DNA of 64,000 nucleotides from Diplonema japonicum (GCA_964019335.1 OZ025662.1:620001-684000); one strand, 5' to 3'; counted from the stretch's first letter, positions 51,690 to 61,159 are shown. Made by a program: numbers and translations. Notes: a model not told the origin generated them from the sequence alone.

Positions 51690-53195
51690 ATGCTGGACAT
51701 CAAGAGGGGAGGATATCATTACAAACAAAGTAGGGAGGGGAGTGTACCCCTACAGAAAATGATGGGCAGCAACAGACCGAAGGTGATGAACGACAGGCGG
51801 GGAGCTTTGGAGATGCGTGTGAAGTTGCTTGAGGCGCAGATGAGAGAGATCAGGAGTGATTTAGATGACAGCAGAGAGGAGGAAGATGTGATGGAGGAGG
51901 AGATAATGCAGCACACGCCGACACCGAAGAGATCGAGAAGCAGGAAGAAGGAGAGAAGGAACCTTAACTACAGCAAGGTATCGCCTATCAGAGTGCGCAG
52001 GGAGGACATGTTCCCAAAGGCAAAGACACCCCGTGGGAAGAAGCCCTGGTGCTCCACTCCAGGCAGTGGGCTTCGTGACTACCGCGAGTCGTATAAGTAC
52101 ACCCCCCGCCATGGCACTAGCTCTGGTCCCTCACCCGACCTGTTCACGCAGCTGTCCTCATACGCAGATGGCGAGGAGGTGTTCTACGATGAGCCGTACT
52201 ACACTGCTCCGCCCCCGCCGCAGCCTATCGCGTGGCTGGACAATGTCCCTGCTGTGCATGAGGTGCCGACACCACAGTTTGAATATCAGCAGCGGTACCT
52301 CCACAGCCCCGCCACGTCACCACCACGTGAGGTCATCCGCGAGATGGTGCGGGAGGCCATCCAAGAAGACCAAGACGGGGTGCCTGCCTTGTATGACAAC
52401 CCGAGCCCCCCTGAGCCGACTAAAGAAGAGAGCCCCCGGACGCAGAGGTTTTATCATTTCCAGAAGCCGCAGTTGCAACCGTCTGTGAGCCCTCCGAGGC
52501 CCGCGACGCCGCCGAGGCAGACGGTGCAGACATCTGTGGAGGAGGTATCGCCTCCGCGAGAGGAGGTTGTTTTGAAGCTACCATTACCGTCGCCGCCATC
52601 GCCGTCGAACAGCGTGGGGACAGGGACGGAGCCGCAGCACTCGTTCATGCACACCCAGGGTACGGGGATGGACGGGGACAACATGAAGCACACGGCAGGG
52701 GTGCAGACAGACAACGACAACGAGGTGTCGGTGGCGACGGTGCCCAGAGTGACGAAGCCCAGGCCCAACCTGCCGGACCTGCTCCCCACGGACTTCCCTA
52801 TGGATTCCAGCATGCAGAGCGCGCTCACAGCGAGGAGTGCAGCAACGTACATTAAGTCACCGCCGCACCTCATCACAGGAGGCCCACGGGCAGGAGGGCT
52901 TGGCAGCCGCCGGGGCAGCTTGGGTAGCAGCACTGTGAAGTCTGCCCCCACTTCGCCACGTACAGGCAGCAAGGCCCCTCCAGGACATTCTTACTCAAAA
53001 TCCCCTACCTTGGCCTCGAGACGGCATTCCCTTTCTATGTCAGCCTCGAAGGGCCCCCTCCCCCCTCCCACCAAGTCCCCTCCTGTTTCGCCACCGAGAA
53101 GTCGTTCGCAGAGGTCCGTCTCAGCAACCAGGCACTCTTCCCTCTCGTCCCCCACCAAGGTGAACCCACCCCCTCCCGTTGCTCCGCTGGGTTAG
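51690..53195 (+). CDS. Pro/Ser-rich, largely disordered protein
   Basis: 501 residues, single exon. A short coiled coil (MRVKLLEAQMREIRSDLDDSREEED, about 40-70) is followed by a basic KRSRSRKKERR stretch and long Pro/Ser/Thr-rich sequence with many SPPR, TPP and SPTK motifs, typical of proline-directed phosphorylation sites. The C-terminus alternates Ser-Pro and Arg. No enzymatic domain. Probably a cytoskeleton-associated scaffold. I do not recognise a family. Confidence 0.75.
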   Translation: MLDIKRGGYHYKQSREGSVPLQKMMGSNRPKVMNDRRGALEMRVKLLEAQMREIRSDLDDSREEEDVMEEEIMQHTPTPKRSRSRKKERRNLNYSKVSPIRVRREDMFPKAKTPRGKKPWCSTPGSGLRDYRESYKYTPRHGTSSGPSPDLFTQLSSYADGEEVFYDEPYYTAPPPPQPIAWLDNVPAVHEVPTPQFEYQQRYLHSPATSPPREVIREMVREAIQEDQDGVPALYDNPSPPEPTKEESPRTQRFYHFQKPQLQPSVSPPRPATPPRQTVQTSVEEVSPPREEVVLKLPLPSPPSPSNSVGTGTEPQHSFMHTQGTGMDGDNMKHTAGVQTDNDNEVSVATVPRVTKPRPNLPDLLPTDFPMDSSMQSALTARSAATYIKSPPHLITGGPRAGGLGSRRGSLGSSTVKSAPTSPRTGSKAPPGHSYSKSPTLASRRHSLSMSASKGPLPPPTKSPPVSPPRSRSQRSVSATRHSSLSSPTKVNPPPPVAPLG

Positions 53196-53340
53196 GAGGC
53201 AACCCTTTGCCGCTCTTTGTATGTAAACAGACTTATTATATTCGCTTATAATTAATTGTATGGCCCCTTCCTCCTATCATATTTTGTCTCTTTCTCTGCC
53301 CCTCCACCCTAGTTTTCATTCTTCTCCTCCCTTATCTTTG

Positions 53341-53376
53341 TGAACAGCGGGAACATCCCTGCACACTATCGAGTTC
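53341..53376 (+). repeat. Dispersed repeat R4, copy 4
   Basis: TGAACAGCGGGAACATCCCT then GCACACTATCGAGTT. It shares CCCTGCACACT and ATCGAGTT with the copies at 8350 and 18391. Confidence 0.45.
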
Positions 53377-53444
53377 CTTTTTGTATTCTTCGTGGGTTTT
53401 AAAAAGAAAAATGATTTATTGGTATTCTTACACACAAGATGAAG

Positions 53445-53490
53445 TGATTGTCGTTGGGCGGTTTTGTTACATATTGCAGGTCCCCTTTCT
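53445..53490 (+). repeat. Dispersed repeat R2, copy 2
   Basis: GATTGTCGTTGGGCG then GTTTTGTTACATATTGCAGG. It matches 7210-7245 with five or six substitutions. Confidence 0.5.
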
Positions 53491-53858
53491 TCTTCATGTG
53501 TTAATTTTTACTAAAACTATTCACCGGCAGTGTGGGTGGCACTGGTGTGCAAACAAAGAAGAACGAAACCAACGAAGATTCTGGCACAAACGTGATGTAC
53601 TAGTGCAAAATCACCAAAATAGTTTTTTATGATAAGAAGGGAGAGAGGAGAACGAAAAAGATGGCAGACCGAGGCAGAGAAGGAGACATGATCATTCCGT
53701 GAGTGTTTGTCCCCTTTCCCTCTTTCTCCTCCCCCCCCTTTTTTTTTCCTTTCCATTGTATCTCGTTATGTCTCTGTTTCCGTTTTCCTTAGTTGTGTGT
53801 TTTTCATTATTCTTTTTTTATTGTTTCCCCCCTGTGCCTCCGTTTGCCCCACCTTTGG

Positions 53859-53945
53859 TTGCAAAGGCAGGTCTTTGGCCTGCCTGAGCAAAAGGGGAAT
53901 TACGTGTTTTGGGTTGTGAGCTACAAGCTTCTGGCCAGTACACTT
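53859..53945 (+). repeat. Dispersed repeat R3, copy 2 (coding-like)
   Basis: One open frame reads QRQVFGLPEQKGN then VFWVVSYKLL, parallel to QERVFDLSKQKGN and VFRVDKLL at 12597. Differences are spread so that the amino-acid pattern is kept, which suggests former coding sequence. Confidence 0.45.
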
Positions 53946-54427
53946 AACTTGTATCTTTCAAAATAAAGGCTTTTTAAGAAGTTTGGTTTTAGAATGAACC
54001 CTGTGCCCTATGCTGGGAAGCAGTGTGGCAAAGGCAAAAAGATCATTGATGTTTATCAGCCCCCCCCCCCCCCCCCCCATTTGCAGGGACGCATTGTATT
54101 CAATTTATCACCTTGATTCCAAAAAGAGTTTTTCTTTTGTTTATGCAACAGTGAAGGGCCAGTTCCTCTTGACATCTTTTGTTGCCAAAACAAGAAAAAA
54201 GGAAGGGCGGCTAGCATGTTTTTTGTGTGTTGTTGCTAAGGGAAACAACAAATGAAATAATAAAATAACTGAAAGAAGTCAGCGCAATTTTTCCTCCCAA
54301 CGTGTACAGTGCTCCATTTGCAAGCAGCTCCAAATAACTCAGTCCCCTCCCGTTCCTAGTCATACAGTGTTTATCCTTTTTTTTTTTTTTTTCCTCCTTG
54401 CTTTTTGTTCTTCCTCCCATAGAGTCC

Positions 54428-55810
54428 ATGAAACACACAACAGTTTTCGTCCCTTTAAGAAAAAACGAACACATGCCGATCCCGGTGCAGGTAGTGAACA
54501 TCGTGAGGGACAATATACAACGAAAGCACGGGGACTTGAAGAAAGGTTACACCGCGATGAAAGGCGATCTACTAAAAGCAGTCAAAGACCTGGCAGGGGG
54601 CTATGCAGACATGGTGGTTGAAGATGACCCCGAGGCACTCATGGAATTCTTCATCAAAGGGAGAAAGTCCGACATGGTCCCCCTAGGCCACCGTGCTGCT
54701 GTGGACCCTTTAGGAGTGCTGGGCAGGGAGACTGCGTTGAGGGTGATCAAGAGCAGCACCGCGATGACGACGTTACCTGCGAAGTTCGTGTCTAGTGTTC
54801 TACAAGAGGGGGTCTGGAAGGACATGGAGAGCAAGGAAATGCTGCGCTGTGGGGTTGCTGAGAAAGTGGATGAGGAGGCTTTCCTCGAAGGTGTCGTGGT
54901 GTCCTTCACAACTATTGATTTCAAAATGAAAACGGCAAAGAAGCCGGGCGATCGGTTCACCCACATCCTCACCCCACGGGGCACGGGGGGTTCCGTTCAT
55001 TGGAGAACCGTGCTAGCGTCGTGTGAGCACCAGAAGGTGTCTCATCTATGCGTTTTCAAGCGATGCTCTGAGGCGGACGTGGCGGACCTCAGTGACGCAG
55101 CAGCGTGCTTCCCTTGCTTCAGATACCTCAAGGAGGTCTGGGTTCCTTGCGGGACGGTTTCTTCCCCGTTTTTCTTCCGTGTTGTTGCGCACTCCGACGC
55201 CCCCTCCACCGTGTTCAGCAGGCTCGCCACCATCCGCAACAGCAACGTTGCGAAATACCTTGAAGTCAGCCCTGCAGCCTTCATCTCCGGACAGTACGAA
55301 AGGGACCTTTACGAAGACTCTTTAAACACCACACTGCGTGTCACCGGCTGGGAGTGGGGAGTCCCAAAGGTGCTTGAAGTCGGCGACACAGCAAGACAGG
55401 ATGCGGAAGCACTTCGCACAGCGCAGGACACTGTGCTCTACTACCAGTCCCTGCTGCAAAGCGCCGATAGGGAAATCGAAGAAGTCAAGACGCTCATACG
55501 GCCCAAGGGCTCCAAGAAGAAGAACACTAACACGAGCGGTGCCTACCTCGGGCTTGAGGCATTCGACGCCCCTGAGGGGATCAAGGTGCACAGCGTCGTG
55601 CCCTTCACCCCCGCTTACTACGCTGGCATCCCACGCGACAGCATCGTCACCGCCATCGACACCACTTTAACTCCTACTATCCAGCACATGTCTGCCTACC
55701 TAGCTTCCTCCCCCCCCTCTCCCGTCAGCCTCCACCTCACCACCCCCGCAAAGTTATCTCAGATCGTACCGCTCGAGCTCGAAACACCGCCAGCAGGAAG
55801 GCTGGGGTAA
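54428..55810 (+). CDS. PDZ-domain protein
   Basis: 460 residues from the first ATG after the acceptor CATAG at about 54418-54422. Residues about 378-445 form a PDZ-like fold: AYLGLEAFDAPEGIKVHSVV (carboxylate loop GLEAF), FTPAYYAGIPRDSIVTAIDT, and MSAYLASSPPSPVSLHLT. This is the GRASP/HtrA-like arrangement. The N-terminal 330 residues are a mixed alpha/beta region of unknown family (IVRDNIQRKHGDLKKGYTAMK; FRYLKEVWVPCGTVSSPFFF). No transmembrane segment. It is probably a scaffold binding C-terminal peptides. Confidence 0.75.
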   Translation: MKHTTVFVPLRKNEHMPIPVQVVNIVRDNIQRKHGDLKKGYTAMKGDLLKAVKDLAGGYADMVVEDDPEALMEFFIKGRKSDMVPLGHRAAVDPLGVLGRETALRVIKSSTAMTTLPAKFVSSVLQEGVWKDMESKEMLRCGVAEKVDEEAFLEGVVVSFTTIDFKMKTAKKPGDRFTHILTPRGTGGSVHWRTVLASCEHQKVSHLCVFKRCSEADVADLSDAAACFPCFRYLKEVWVPCGTVSSPFFFRVVAHSDAPSTVFSRLATIRNSNVAKYLEVSPAAFISGQYERDLYEDSLNTTLRVTGWEWGVPKVLEVGDTARQDAEALRTAQDTVLYYQSLLQSADREIEEVKTLIRPKGSKKKNTNTSGAYLGLEAFDAPEGIKVHSVVPFTPAYYAGIPRDSIVTAIDTTLTPTIQHMSAYLASSPPSPVSLHLTTPAKLSQIVPLELETPPAGRLG

Positions 55811-55976
55811 TTAAATTATTTCTCCTCTGTTCTATCTCTTTTTCTTTTTCTCCCTGCTCGTTTAGCCCTCCCTATAGACTTGTGTGCACTGGGCTACACG
55901 CTGCATCTTCCTTGTTACACGCTATATCTTTCCTTACATATCCTTCCCCGTTGCTAACCCATTAATTAAGGTACAG

Positions 55977-56663
55977 ATGGTACGGCACATGTCGTACGGG
56001 ACGACAACGGAGCGGGAAGTGCTCCTGGGGGACAAGAGGGGTGCGGGGCATGTCAACCCCTTCGCGTCTGCGTCGTACGAAGCACGGTCGAAGCAGCAGA
56101 GGAACGGGGTGCAGAGAATGGCGATGGTGCTGGCCGCATGCGTGATGTGTTCGTTTGTATTTGGAAGGCTCACAGCACCAGCACAGGCGAAGCAAGAGGA
56201 GGGCAACCTTTACGAAGTGATGCTTCCACCATGTGCATCACGAGAGGCAGCAGAGCCTGCACACCTTCTGGTATCCTTCAATGCCCAAAAGGTTTCAATG
56301 TACACTGTAAGGAACGATGAGGTCACCTATGTGTCGAAGCACCTCTCAGGACCCGTAACATTCACCCTTCACAACAGCATTGTCACGCTGGGTACACCCT
56401 CGAGTGGACCGCTGCTGAACGGGCGTCTCTTGATTCCTGAAGCCACAGTACACCCCCTTACACGAATCACTATCAGATCGGTGACCTCACCTCCTGTGCT
56501 TTACTTTCTTGTGGCATCTCCTTCACCTTGTAACTATAATGTTTCGCTGCCTGTATATGACTGGTCAACAGTGCCCAACACCTTCTTAGAGCACCACTCC
56601 ACCAACGCCACTTTAAACCTATCCACTTACCGATACACGTTCTCTTCAGCTTCAGTGGTATAA
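55977..56663 (+). CDS. Type II membrane glycoprotein-like protein
   Basis: 228 residues. The ATG at 55977 directly follows GTACAG, the probable acceptor; the frame is open further upstream but pyrimidine-rich. A basic region is followed by one hydrophobic helix at about 44-62 (MAMVLAACVMCSFVFGRL), then a luminal or extracellular beta-rich part with sequons (NVS, NAT, NLS). No family recognised. Possibly a surface or endomembrane protein. Confidence 0.65.
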   Translation: MVRHMSYGTTTEREVLLGDKRGAGHVNPFASASYEARSKQQRNGVQRMAMVLAACVMCSFVFGRLTAPAQAKQEEGNLYEVMLPPCASREAAEPAHLLVSFNAQKVSMYTVRNDEVTYVSKHLSGPVTFTLHNSIVTLGTPSSGPLLNGRLLIPEATVHPLTRITIRSVTSPPVLYFLVASPSPCNYNVSLPVYDWSTVPNTFLEHHSTNATLNLSTYRYTFSSASVV

Positions 56664-57171
56664 GCGTGCATTCTGATGTTGCTTGGAGAAGCAGCATCGG
56701 TAGGAAACGCGTGACCACCCCCCCCCCCCCCCCCCCCCCTATGGTTAAGTAGACTTTTCATATGTGGGTTTGGATAATGCCACTGAAGTCAGCGAACAGG
56801 GTTGTTTGTGCTTTCGAGCATCATATCACGTATGCACAAAGTGGAGAAGAAGAAGAAAAAGAAAGTTTTTCCGTCGGGAGAATATTTTAAGTAGTTCTGT
56901 TCCTTCTTTCTTTTTTTTCTTGCTGCTGCATTCCTATTTAATTATCACCACCACCACTGCAGGTTTGGTTTTTTTTTTTTTTTTCTAAAGGTGATCCTGT
57001 CACATACTGCAGGTTCCCTTCAAAAGACACGCTTTTTGTTTTCCCCTCAACTTCTGTCCCAGTCTGTAATCATTTTGTATCACTCCAACCTAACCTGTCA
57101 AGGTAGGTTTAGAAACTATATAAATACCCCCCCCCCCCCCCAACCTAATCCTTCGCCATTCTTCGATATAA
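56664..57171 (+). other. Intergenic with C run and repeat R2
   Basis: C runs at 56719-56738 and 57127-57141. The partial R2 copy at 56988-57030 (GTGATCCTGTCACATACTGC, then AGG) lies here. No supported gene. Confidence 0.5.
56988..57030 (+). repeat. Dispersed repeat R2, copy 3 (partial)
   Basis: Shares TCCTGTCACATACTGCAGG exactly with 7226-7244, then CTTC-like sequence and AAAGACA. Confidence 0.5.
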
Positions 57172-57918
57172 ATGGGCTGTGGACAATCAGGCAGCGCACA
57201 GAAAGCATATGTCATGCAGCCCGATCTTCAAGAAGACGACGACGTATGTGGGATGGGGGTTTTTTTTTTTCTTCTTTTTTTTTTTGTTTTTTTTTTTCAA
57301 ACACACACACAATCTCAGTGTGACAGCATAGATGATGATTTTTCGTGGGGTCGGGAGAGTGATGGCGAGGTTATACCCGAACCAAGCCCTACACTGAATA
57401 AAGTACGGCATTTAAAGTTGCACATCAAAGGGAAGCTCAAACTTCTAAGATCCCCCAGGGAAGAAGTACCAGTGCCGCGGAAATCATCAAAAATCGAGAG
57501 AAGCGTGAACAAATGGATGGCTGGGCTAACCGACGAGCAGCGACGTTTGAGCACGCCTAGGAGAGGGTCTGTGATCCCCCATTCTGATGTGTTTCAAACT
57601 TTCGACGAAAATGAAGATTTACCTGAAGCACCGGACGCAAGAGGAGAAGCTACGCGACTGACTGATAAAAAACGGCTCGGGAAACACCAACGTCTTCTTG
57701 AACAGAGTAAAAGCAGCTCTTTCGTCCTGCCTTCCAAGAAACACTCTTTAGCTTCGCCTCACTCTTCGCCAAGGGAGAATGTTAACCCCGAGGGCCATAG
57801 CAGTGATGATGATTTGGCGGATGAAGCCCCGAATGCCGTAGAGGCCCTCCATATGACTAAGGCTAAGCCTTCTATGCAGAATCGCCGGCTTCAAACTCTC
57901 GTCAATACATCCCTTTGA
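57172..57918 (+). CDS. Probably dually acylated membrane-associated protein, two exons
   Basis: Exons 57172-57243 and 57319-57918 joined in phase 0 give 223 residues. The 75-nt intron (GTATGT ... TCTCAG, T-rich) has no in-frame stop, so unspliced RNA would encode a spurious Phe-rich insert. The N-terminus MGCGQSGS fits N-myristoylation of Gly2 (Ser at position 6) and palmitoylation of Cys3, a common flagellar or plasma-membrane anchor in euglenozoans. The remainder is hydrophilic, basic/Ser-rich and probably disordered (KLHIKGKLKLLRSPREE). Family not recognised. Confidence 0.78.
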   Translation: MGCGQSGSAQKAYVMQPDLQEDDDVCGMGVFFFLLFFFVFFFQTHTQSQCDSIDDDFSWGRESDGEVIPEPSPTLNKVRHLKLHIKGKLKLLRSPREEVPVPRKSSKIERSVNKWMAGLTDEQRRLSTPRRGSVIPHSDVFQTFDENEDLPEAPDARGEATRLTDKKRLGKHQRLLEQSKSSSFVLPSKKHSLASPHSSPRENVNPEGHSSDDDLADEAPNAVEALHMTKAKPSMQNRRLQTLVNTSL

Positions 57919-58353
57919 CACTCCTTTATTTTTTCTCTCTTTTTTTATTTTGGACGTCGGGGTGCAGGAGACTGATGAACATGCCCCGTAGTCTGACCTC
58001 CGCCGATGGCACCAGCCAGAGCCCTCAAACGGGGATGAAGCCAAGCCAACTACCCCGGTGAGCGCAAAAAACGCATAACTAAACCCAAGATTAGTTTTTT
58101 TTTTTTTTTTCCGCTGGTATTTTTTTTTATTATTATTATTTTTTTTTTATGGCTTCAAAAAAAGAGAAAAAAAAAGAAATCGCTGTTTGTGTTTTCCAAC
58201 ACAGAAATACAATCGATGTTTTTCTTTTCCTTCTTCATTTTGTTTTCTTCTCAAAAAAAAGAAGTTCCCACCCCCTTTAATTTTACAAGCAAAAAAAGAA
58301 AAAGCCTCTAATTCTGTTTTCCTCTTCAGGTTTAAAAAAGAAAAGAAAAGAAA
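57919..58353 (+). other. Intergenic; possible 28-codon small ORF at 57975-58061
   Basis: A pyrimidine tract and GGGTGCAG (to 57966) precede ATG 57975, which opens a 28-residue frame (MNMPRSLTSADGTSQSPQTG and onward) ending at TGA 58059-58061. It has trans-splice-like context but no family. It could be a small mRNA or UTR of the upstream gene. The rest is T and A runs leading to the next ATG, with TCTTCAG at about 58324-58330. Confidence 0.35.
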
Positions 58354-59259
58354 ATGGAGGGTTTAACATGGCAGGAAGTGGTGTACGAGAACGGGACACA
58401 ATACAACGGGTACCTGGACGCGGGGAAGAAGAGACAGAAACAGGGCATCTTCAAAGATTGCTGCGAAGGAGTATACGTGGGAGACTGGGAAGAAGGGAGA
58501 ATGGAAGGTTGGGGAAGGTATCGATGGACGGACAAAACATACGAGGGTGAGCTAAAAGCCGGAGAGCAACACGGCAAGGGCAAATACACCAACCACCTAG
58601 CCAAGACAGTGTACATCGGCCAGTACAGAGAAGGCAAGATACATGGAGAAGGGCTGCTCGTCGGCCAAAACGAGACACTACTTCAGAAATGGAAAAACGG
58701 CAAACTTCTCAACTCGGAGAAAGCAACCGTCCAGCAAACACTGCAGTACAGAATACTGGAAAAGGAGATTGAAAGCCAGCTCCACCTGACCCCTGTGGAG
58801 GTGGACACCGCGAAGGCGTGGGATTGCAACATAACGAACAAAGAGCAAACGCTCCCTTCAGGCTGCGTGTTCAAGGGTGGCTTCCTAGGAGGGAAGCGGT
58901 ACGGGGAAGGGGAGTGGTCACACCCCAACGGAGATGCCTACAAAGGGCAATGGTTTGCAAACCACAAGCACGGATGGGGGCAGTACACATCCCCTTCCAA
59001 CAAGCGAACCTACATCGGCAGCTGGTCGCACGACAAGATGGACGGGTACGGCGTGCAGTACACAACAGAGACACGGGACTGCTATCACGTAGGAGCCTTC
59101 AAGGCTGATACAAAATCTGGTCCCTTCCTTCACGTCACCCCGGATGCCACCGCTTACGAGATATGGTCTGATGGGAAGATGACCTCTTCGGCAGAGCCGA
59201 CTCAACAACAAGCCTCCGACTTTGCTCATGTCAAAGCAGCCTTGGAGACCCTGGTGTAG
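58354..59259 (+). CDS. MORN-repeat protein
   Basis: 301 residues, single exon. At least seven MORN units are visible: YNGYLDAGKKRQKQG, YVGDWEEGRMEGWGRYRW, YEGELKAGEQHGKGKY, YIGQYREGKIHGEGLL, then after a helical break FKGGFLGGKRYGEGEWSHPNG, YKGQWFANHKHGWGQY and YIGSWSHDKMDGYGVQY. MORN arrays form elongated beta sheets that bind lipids or dimerise at the membrane-cytoskeleton interface, for example at flagellar pockets and basal bodies in euglenozoans. The central helical break (about 100-160) and the C-terminal tail carry no other domain. Confidence 0.9.
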   Translation: MEGLTWQEVVYENGTQYNGYLDAGKKRQKQGIFKDCCEGVYVGDWEEGRMEGWGRYRWTDKTYEGELKAGEQHGKGKYTNHLAKTVYIGQYREGKIHGEGLLVGQNETLLQKWKNGKLLNSEKATVQQTLQYRILEKEIESQLHLTPVEVDTAKAWDCNITNKEQTLPSGCVFKGGFLGGKRYGEGEWSHPNGDAYKGQWFANHKHGWGQYTSPSNKRTYIGSWSHDKMDGYGVQYTTETRDCYHVGAFKADTKSGPFLHVTPDATAYEIWSDGKMTSSAEPTQQQASDFAHVKAALETLV

Positions 59260-59355
59260 AATCAGAAGATTTAAAAAGAAAACACCCACTGAAGAGTCTC
59301 CACACTTTGTGACACATTGTCAAAACAAACAAAAAGGTCCTACAGGGAGAAAAAG

Positions 59356-60507
59356 ATGAAAAAGAGTAAAAGGGGCACAAACAAGAATGTAGAGTCAAGG
59401 ATACAGCAGTTAGAGGAGGCGAATGCGGTGTTGAAGCAACAGCTGGGGCTGCTTGTGACTGCGAGTACACAAAAGGATGAGGCTAGAAGCCGCACGTCCA
59501 GCGTGGCGACCGTTCCTAGCACGGTGATCAGTCCCGTCTCGCAGCCTAGAGCAGCCCCCAGTCCCATGCGTGGCGTGCAGCAGCCTTACATTCAAGAGCA
59601 CATCGATACAGACAGCCACGTGTTCACGTATCAACAGGGGCAGGGGTTCCCTCAAGCTATGTCCCCCTCTTTGGGTGCACCGTCCAGTGCCGCCTATTAT
59701 TCGCCCCCTCAGCCGCAGTACTGCTCGTACAGCCAGCCCCACTCTCCCGCACCAGAGCGCAGGGTACTCACACCTCTGACAACGGATAACAGTAGTCTCC
59801 CGAAAACAACAGAGAGCGCGATTGGTAAGCAAGGCCTTGATGCCCTCGTCGAGCTGGAGCTGGGGGCACGGTCCCGCATCGAAGAGATGGCAGCGTGGTG
59901 CCTGAAGAGCACCATCGCCTCAGCTACATACATGCTGAACAACCTGATGGTGCTTTCGCTGAGGGCAGATGAGCAGGCGGTAAAGATCGATGACATGATG
60001 GTGAAGATGGAGCAGTACAACAGAAGGAGGAAAAAGGAGAGCAAGCCCACAAAAGTAGACAAAAGCACGTCTGTGGTGATGCGAAAGAGGTCTGCTAGCC
60101 CCAAACAGGGTGAAGCTACTAGCTATGCGTATGACCCGCGCGGCATGCCTGCTGGGTTGCCGTTCGGCTATTCATCTCCCACACAAATGCAGTATGCAAT
60201 GCCTGCACCTTCGATACCTATGGTGCCTATGATGTCTGAAGTTCCCGCTGCAATACCTGTTCCTGCCTCCCCGGTGCATGCAACCTCTCCTGTCGCCGCC
60301 TCCCCACATTCAGCGTCTTCTGCCAGAATGCAGTACTCGCAACTGCAGCAGCAGCTGGAGCAAGTCGAAAGGCAAGAACGTGAGGCTGAGATAAAAAACC
60401 TGAAGCTGAAAGCAGAGCTTGAACGGGAACTGGCGAAGAGAACGGCCGCCCCCTCGCTGCACCAGCCTGTTGCGTCCCTGGAGCAGGTGCCTGTGCTTCC
60501 TGCTTGA
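59356..60507 (+). CDS. Coiled-coil, Pro-rich protein (gene A of the duplicated block)
   Basis: 383 residues from the ATG after TACAG at about 59341-59345 (an earlier in-frame TTG at 59317 is rejected). There is a short N-terminal coiled coil (SRIQQLEEANAVLKQQLG), then a disordered region rich in Pro, Ser and Gln, a helical region (LVELELGARSRIEEMAAWCL), and a C-terminal coiled coil (LQQQLEQVERQEREAEIKNLKL) ending SLHQPVASLEQVPVLPA. The DNA encoding SLHQPVASLEQV recurs at 61099-61134 as the end of the following chimeric gene. Family not recognised. Confidence 0.75.
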   Translation: MKKSKRGTNKNVESRIQQLEEANAVLKQQLGLLVTASTQKDEARSRTSSVATVPSTVISPVSQPRAAPSPMRGVQQPYIQEHIDTDSHVFTYQQGQGFPQAMSPSLGAPSSAAYYSPPQPQYCSYSQPHSPAPERRVLTPLTTDNSSLPKTTESAIGKQGLDALVELELGARSRIEEMAAWCLKSTIASATYMLNNLMVLSLRADEQAVKIDDMMVKMEQYNRRRKKESKPTKVDKSTSVVMRKRSASPKQGEATSYAYDPRGMPAGLPFGYSSPTQMQYAMPAPSIPMVPMMSEVPAAIPVPASPVHATSPVAASPHSASSARMQYSQLQQQLEQVERQEREAEIKNLKLKAELERELAKRTAAPSLHQPVASLEQVPVLPA

Positions 60508-60564
60508 TTTTCTGTTGTATTGTTGTGTTTTCATTAAACTCTTCAAGACATCATATCACCACAG

Positions 60565-61140
60565 ATGGGCAGGTCATGGTATGCAGAGAAACTCATAGAG
60601 TTCTACAGCAAACATGATCCCGCTAGAGTGTCTCAGGTGGAGGCACAGCTGGCCGAGCATAAAGGGCCGAAGGAGGAACTGATGAAGAAGGTACATATTA
60701 AGTACGGCGTCCCGTATCTGATGGAGTGCGCAGCACCACCTTCCGAGATGCGATGCACTGTTTACGATTTCTATTTGGTACATAACCGTGACAGGCTTGT
60801 GAATGTGGAGACGATCGTTGAGCACAGCAAAGGGAGGGAGGACGAGCTGATCACAAAAATCTACAACGTGTACAATGTGGAACGCACCACGGCTGCGAAA
60901 CAATTGTCGTACTTCAGCTGGCGGCCGTTTTACCATGAGAAGCTGTGTGAGTTTTATAGGCAGCACAATCCTTCCAAGCTTGAGAGCATAGACTTAATCC
61001 TTGACAAGTATGAAGGTGATGAGTACGCGAACCTTTTCGAAGACTTGTATCAGACCTATAACGTGCCTTTCCCTTGTAATCCTGCCAACAGGGCCCACTC
61101 GCTGCACCAGCCTGTTGCGTCCCTGGAGCAGGTACTTTGA
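60565..61140 (+). CDS. Chimeric, truncated copy (B1) of the ~45-residue repeat protein
   Basis: 191 residues. Residues 1-178 are nearly identical to the intact copy at 61412. At codon 178-179 the sequence switches to the last coding bases of the upstream gene A (SLHQPVASLEQV), in A's own reading frame, and ends in TGA two codons later. It thus lacks repeat 4 and the C-terminal CaaX box of B2. It has three helical repeats of about 50 residues (EKLIEFYSKHDPARVSQVEAQL; VYDFYLVHNRDRLVNVETIV; EKLCEFYRQHNPSKLESIDLIL). CACCACAG abuts the ATG. Probably expressed from a duplicated acceptor; function unknown. Confidence 0.75.
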   Translation: MGRSWYAEKLIEFYSKHDPARVSQVEAQLAEHKGPKEELMKKVHIKYGVPYLMECAAPPSEMRCTVYDFYLVHNRDRLVNVETIVEHSKGREDELITKIYNVYNVERTTAAKQLSYFSWRPFYHEKLCEFYRQHNPSKLESIDLILDKYEGDEYANLFEDLYQTYNVPFPCNPANRAHSLHQPVASLEQVL

Positions 61141-61159
61141 TTTTCTTATTATATTATTG

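Larger units (their letters stand above)
53196..54427. other. 1.2 kb intergenic region with repeat remnants
   Basis: It contains R4 (53341-53376), R2 (53445-53490) and R3 (53859-53945) copies, a C run at 54061-54078 and T runs. A short ATG-started stretch at 53660 (MADRGREGDMIIP) ends at a GTGAGT, but I could not find a matching exon. The last part, CTTCCTCCCATAG, is the likely acceptor for the ATG at 54428. Confidence 0.5.

Noticed and set aside
53660-53700. Possible first exon MADRGREGDMIIP with GTGAGT donor
   Set aside because: No downstream exon with a matching frame was found, and the donor type is unlike the other introns here.
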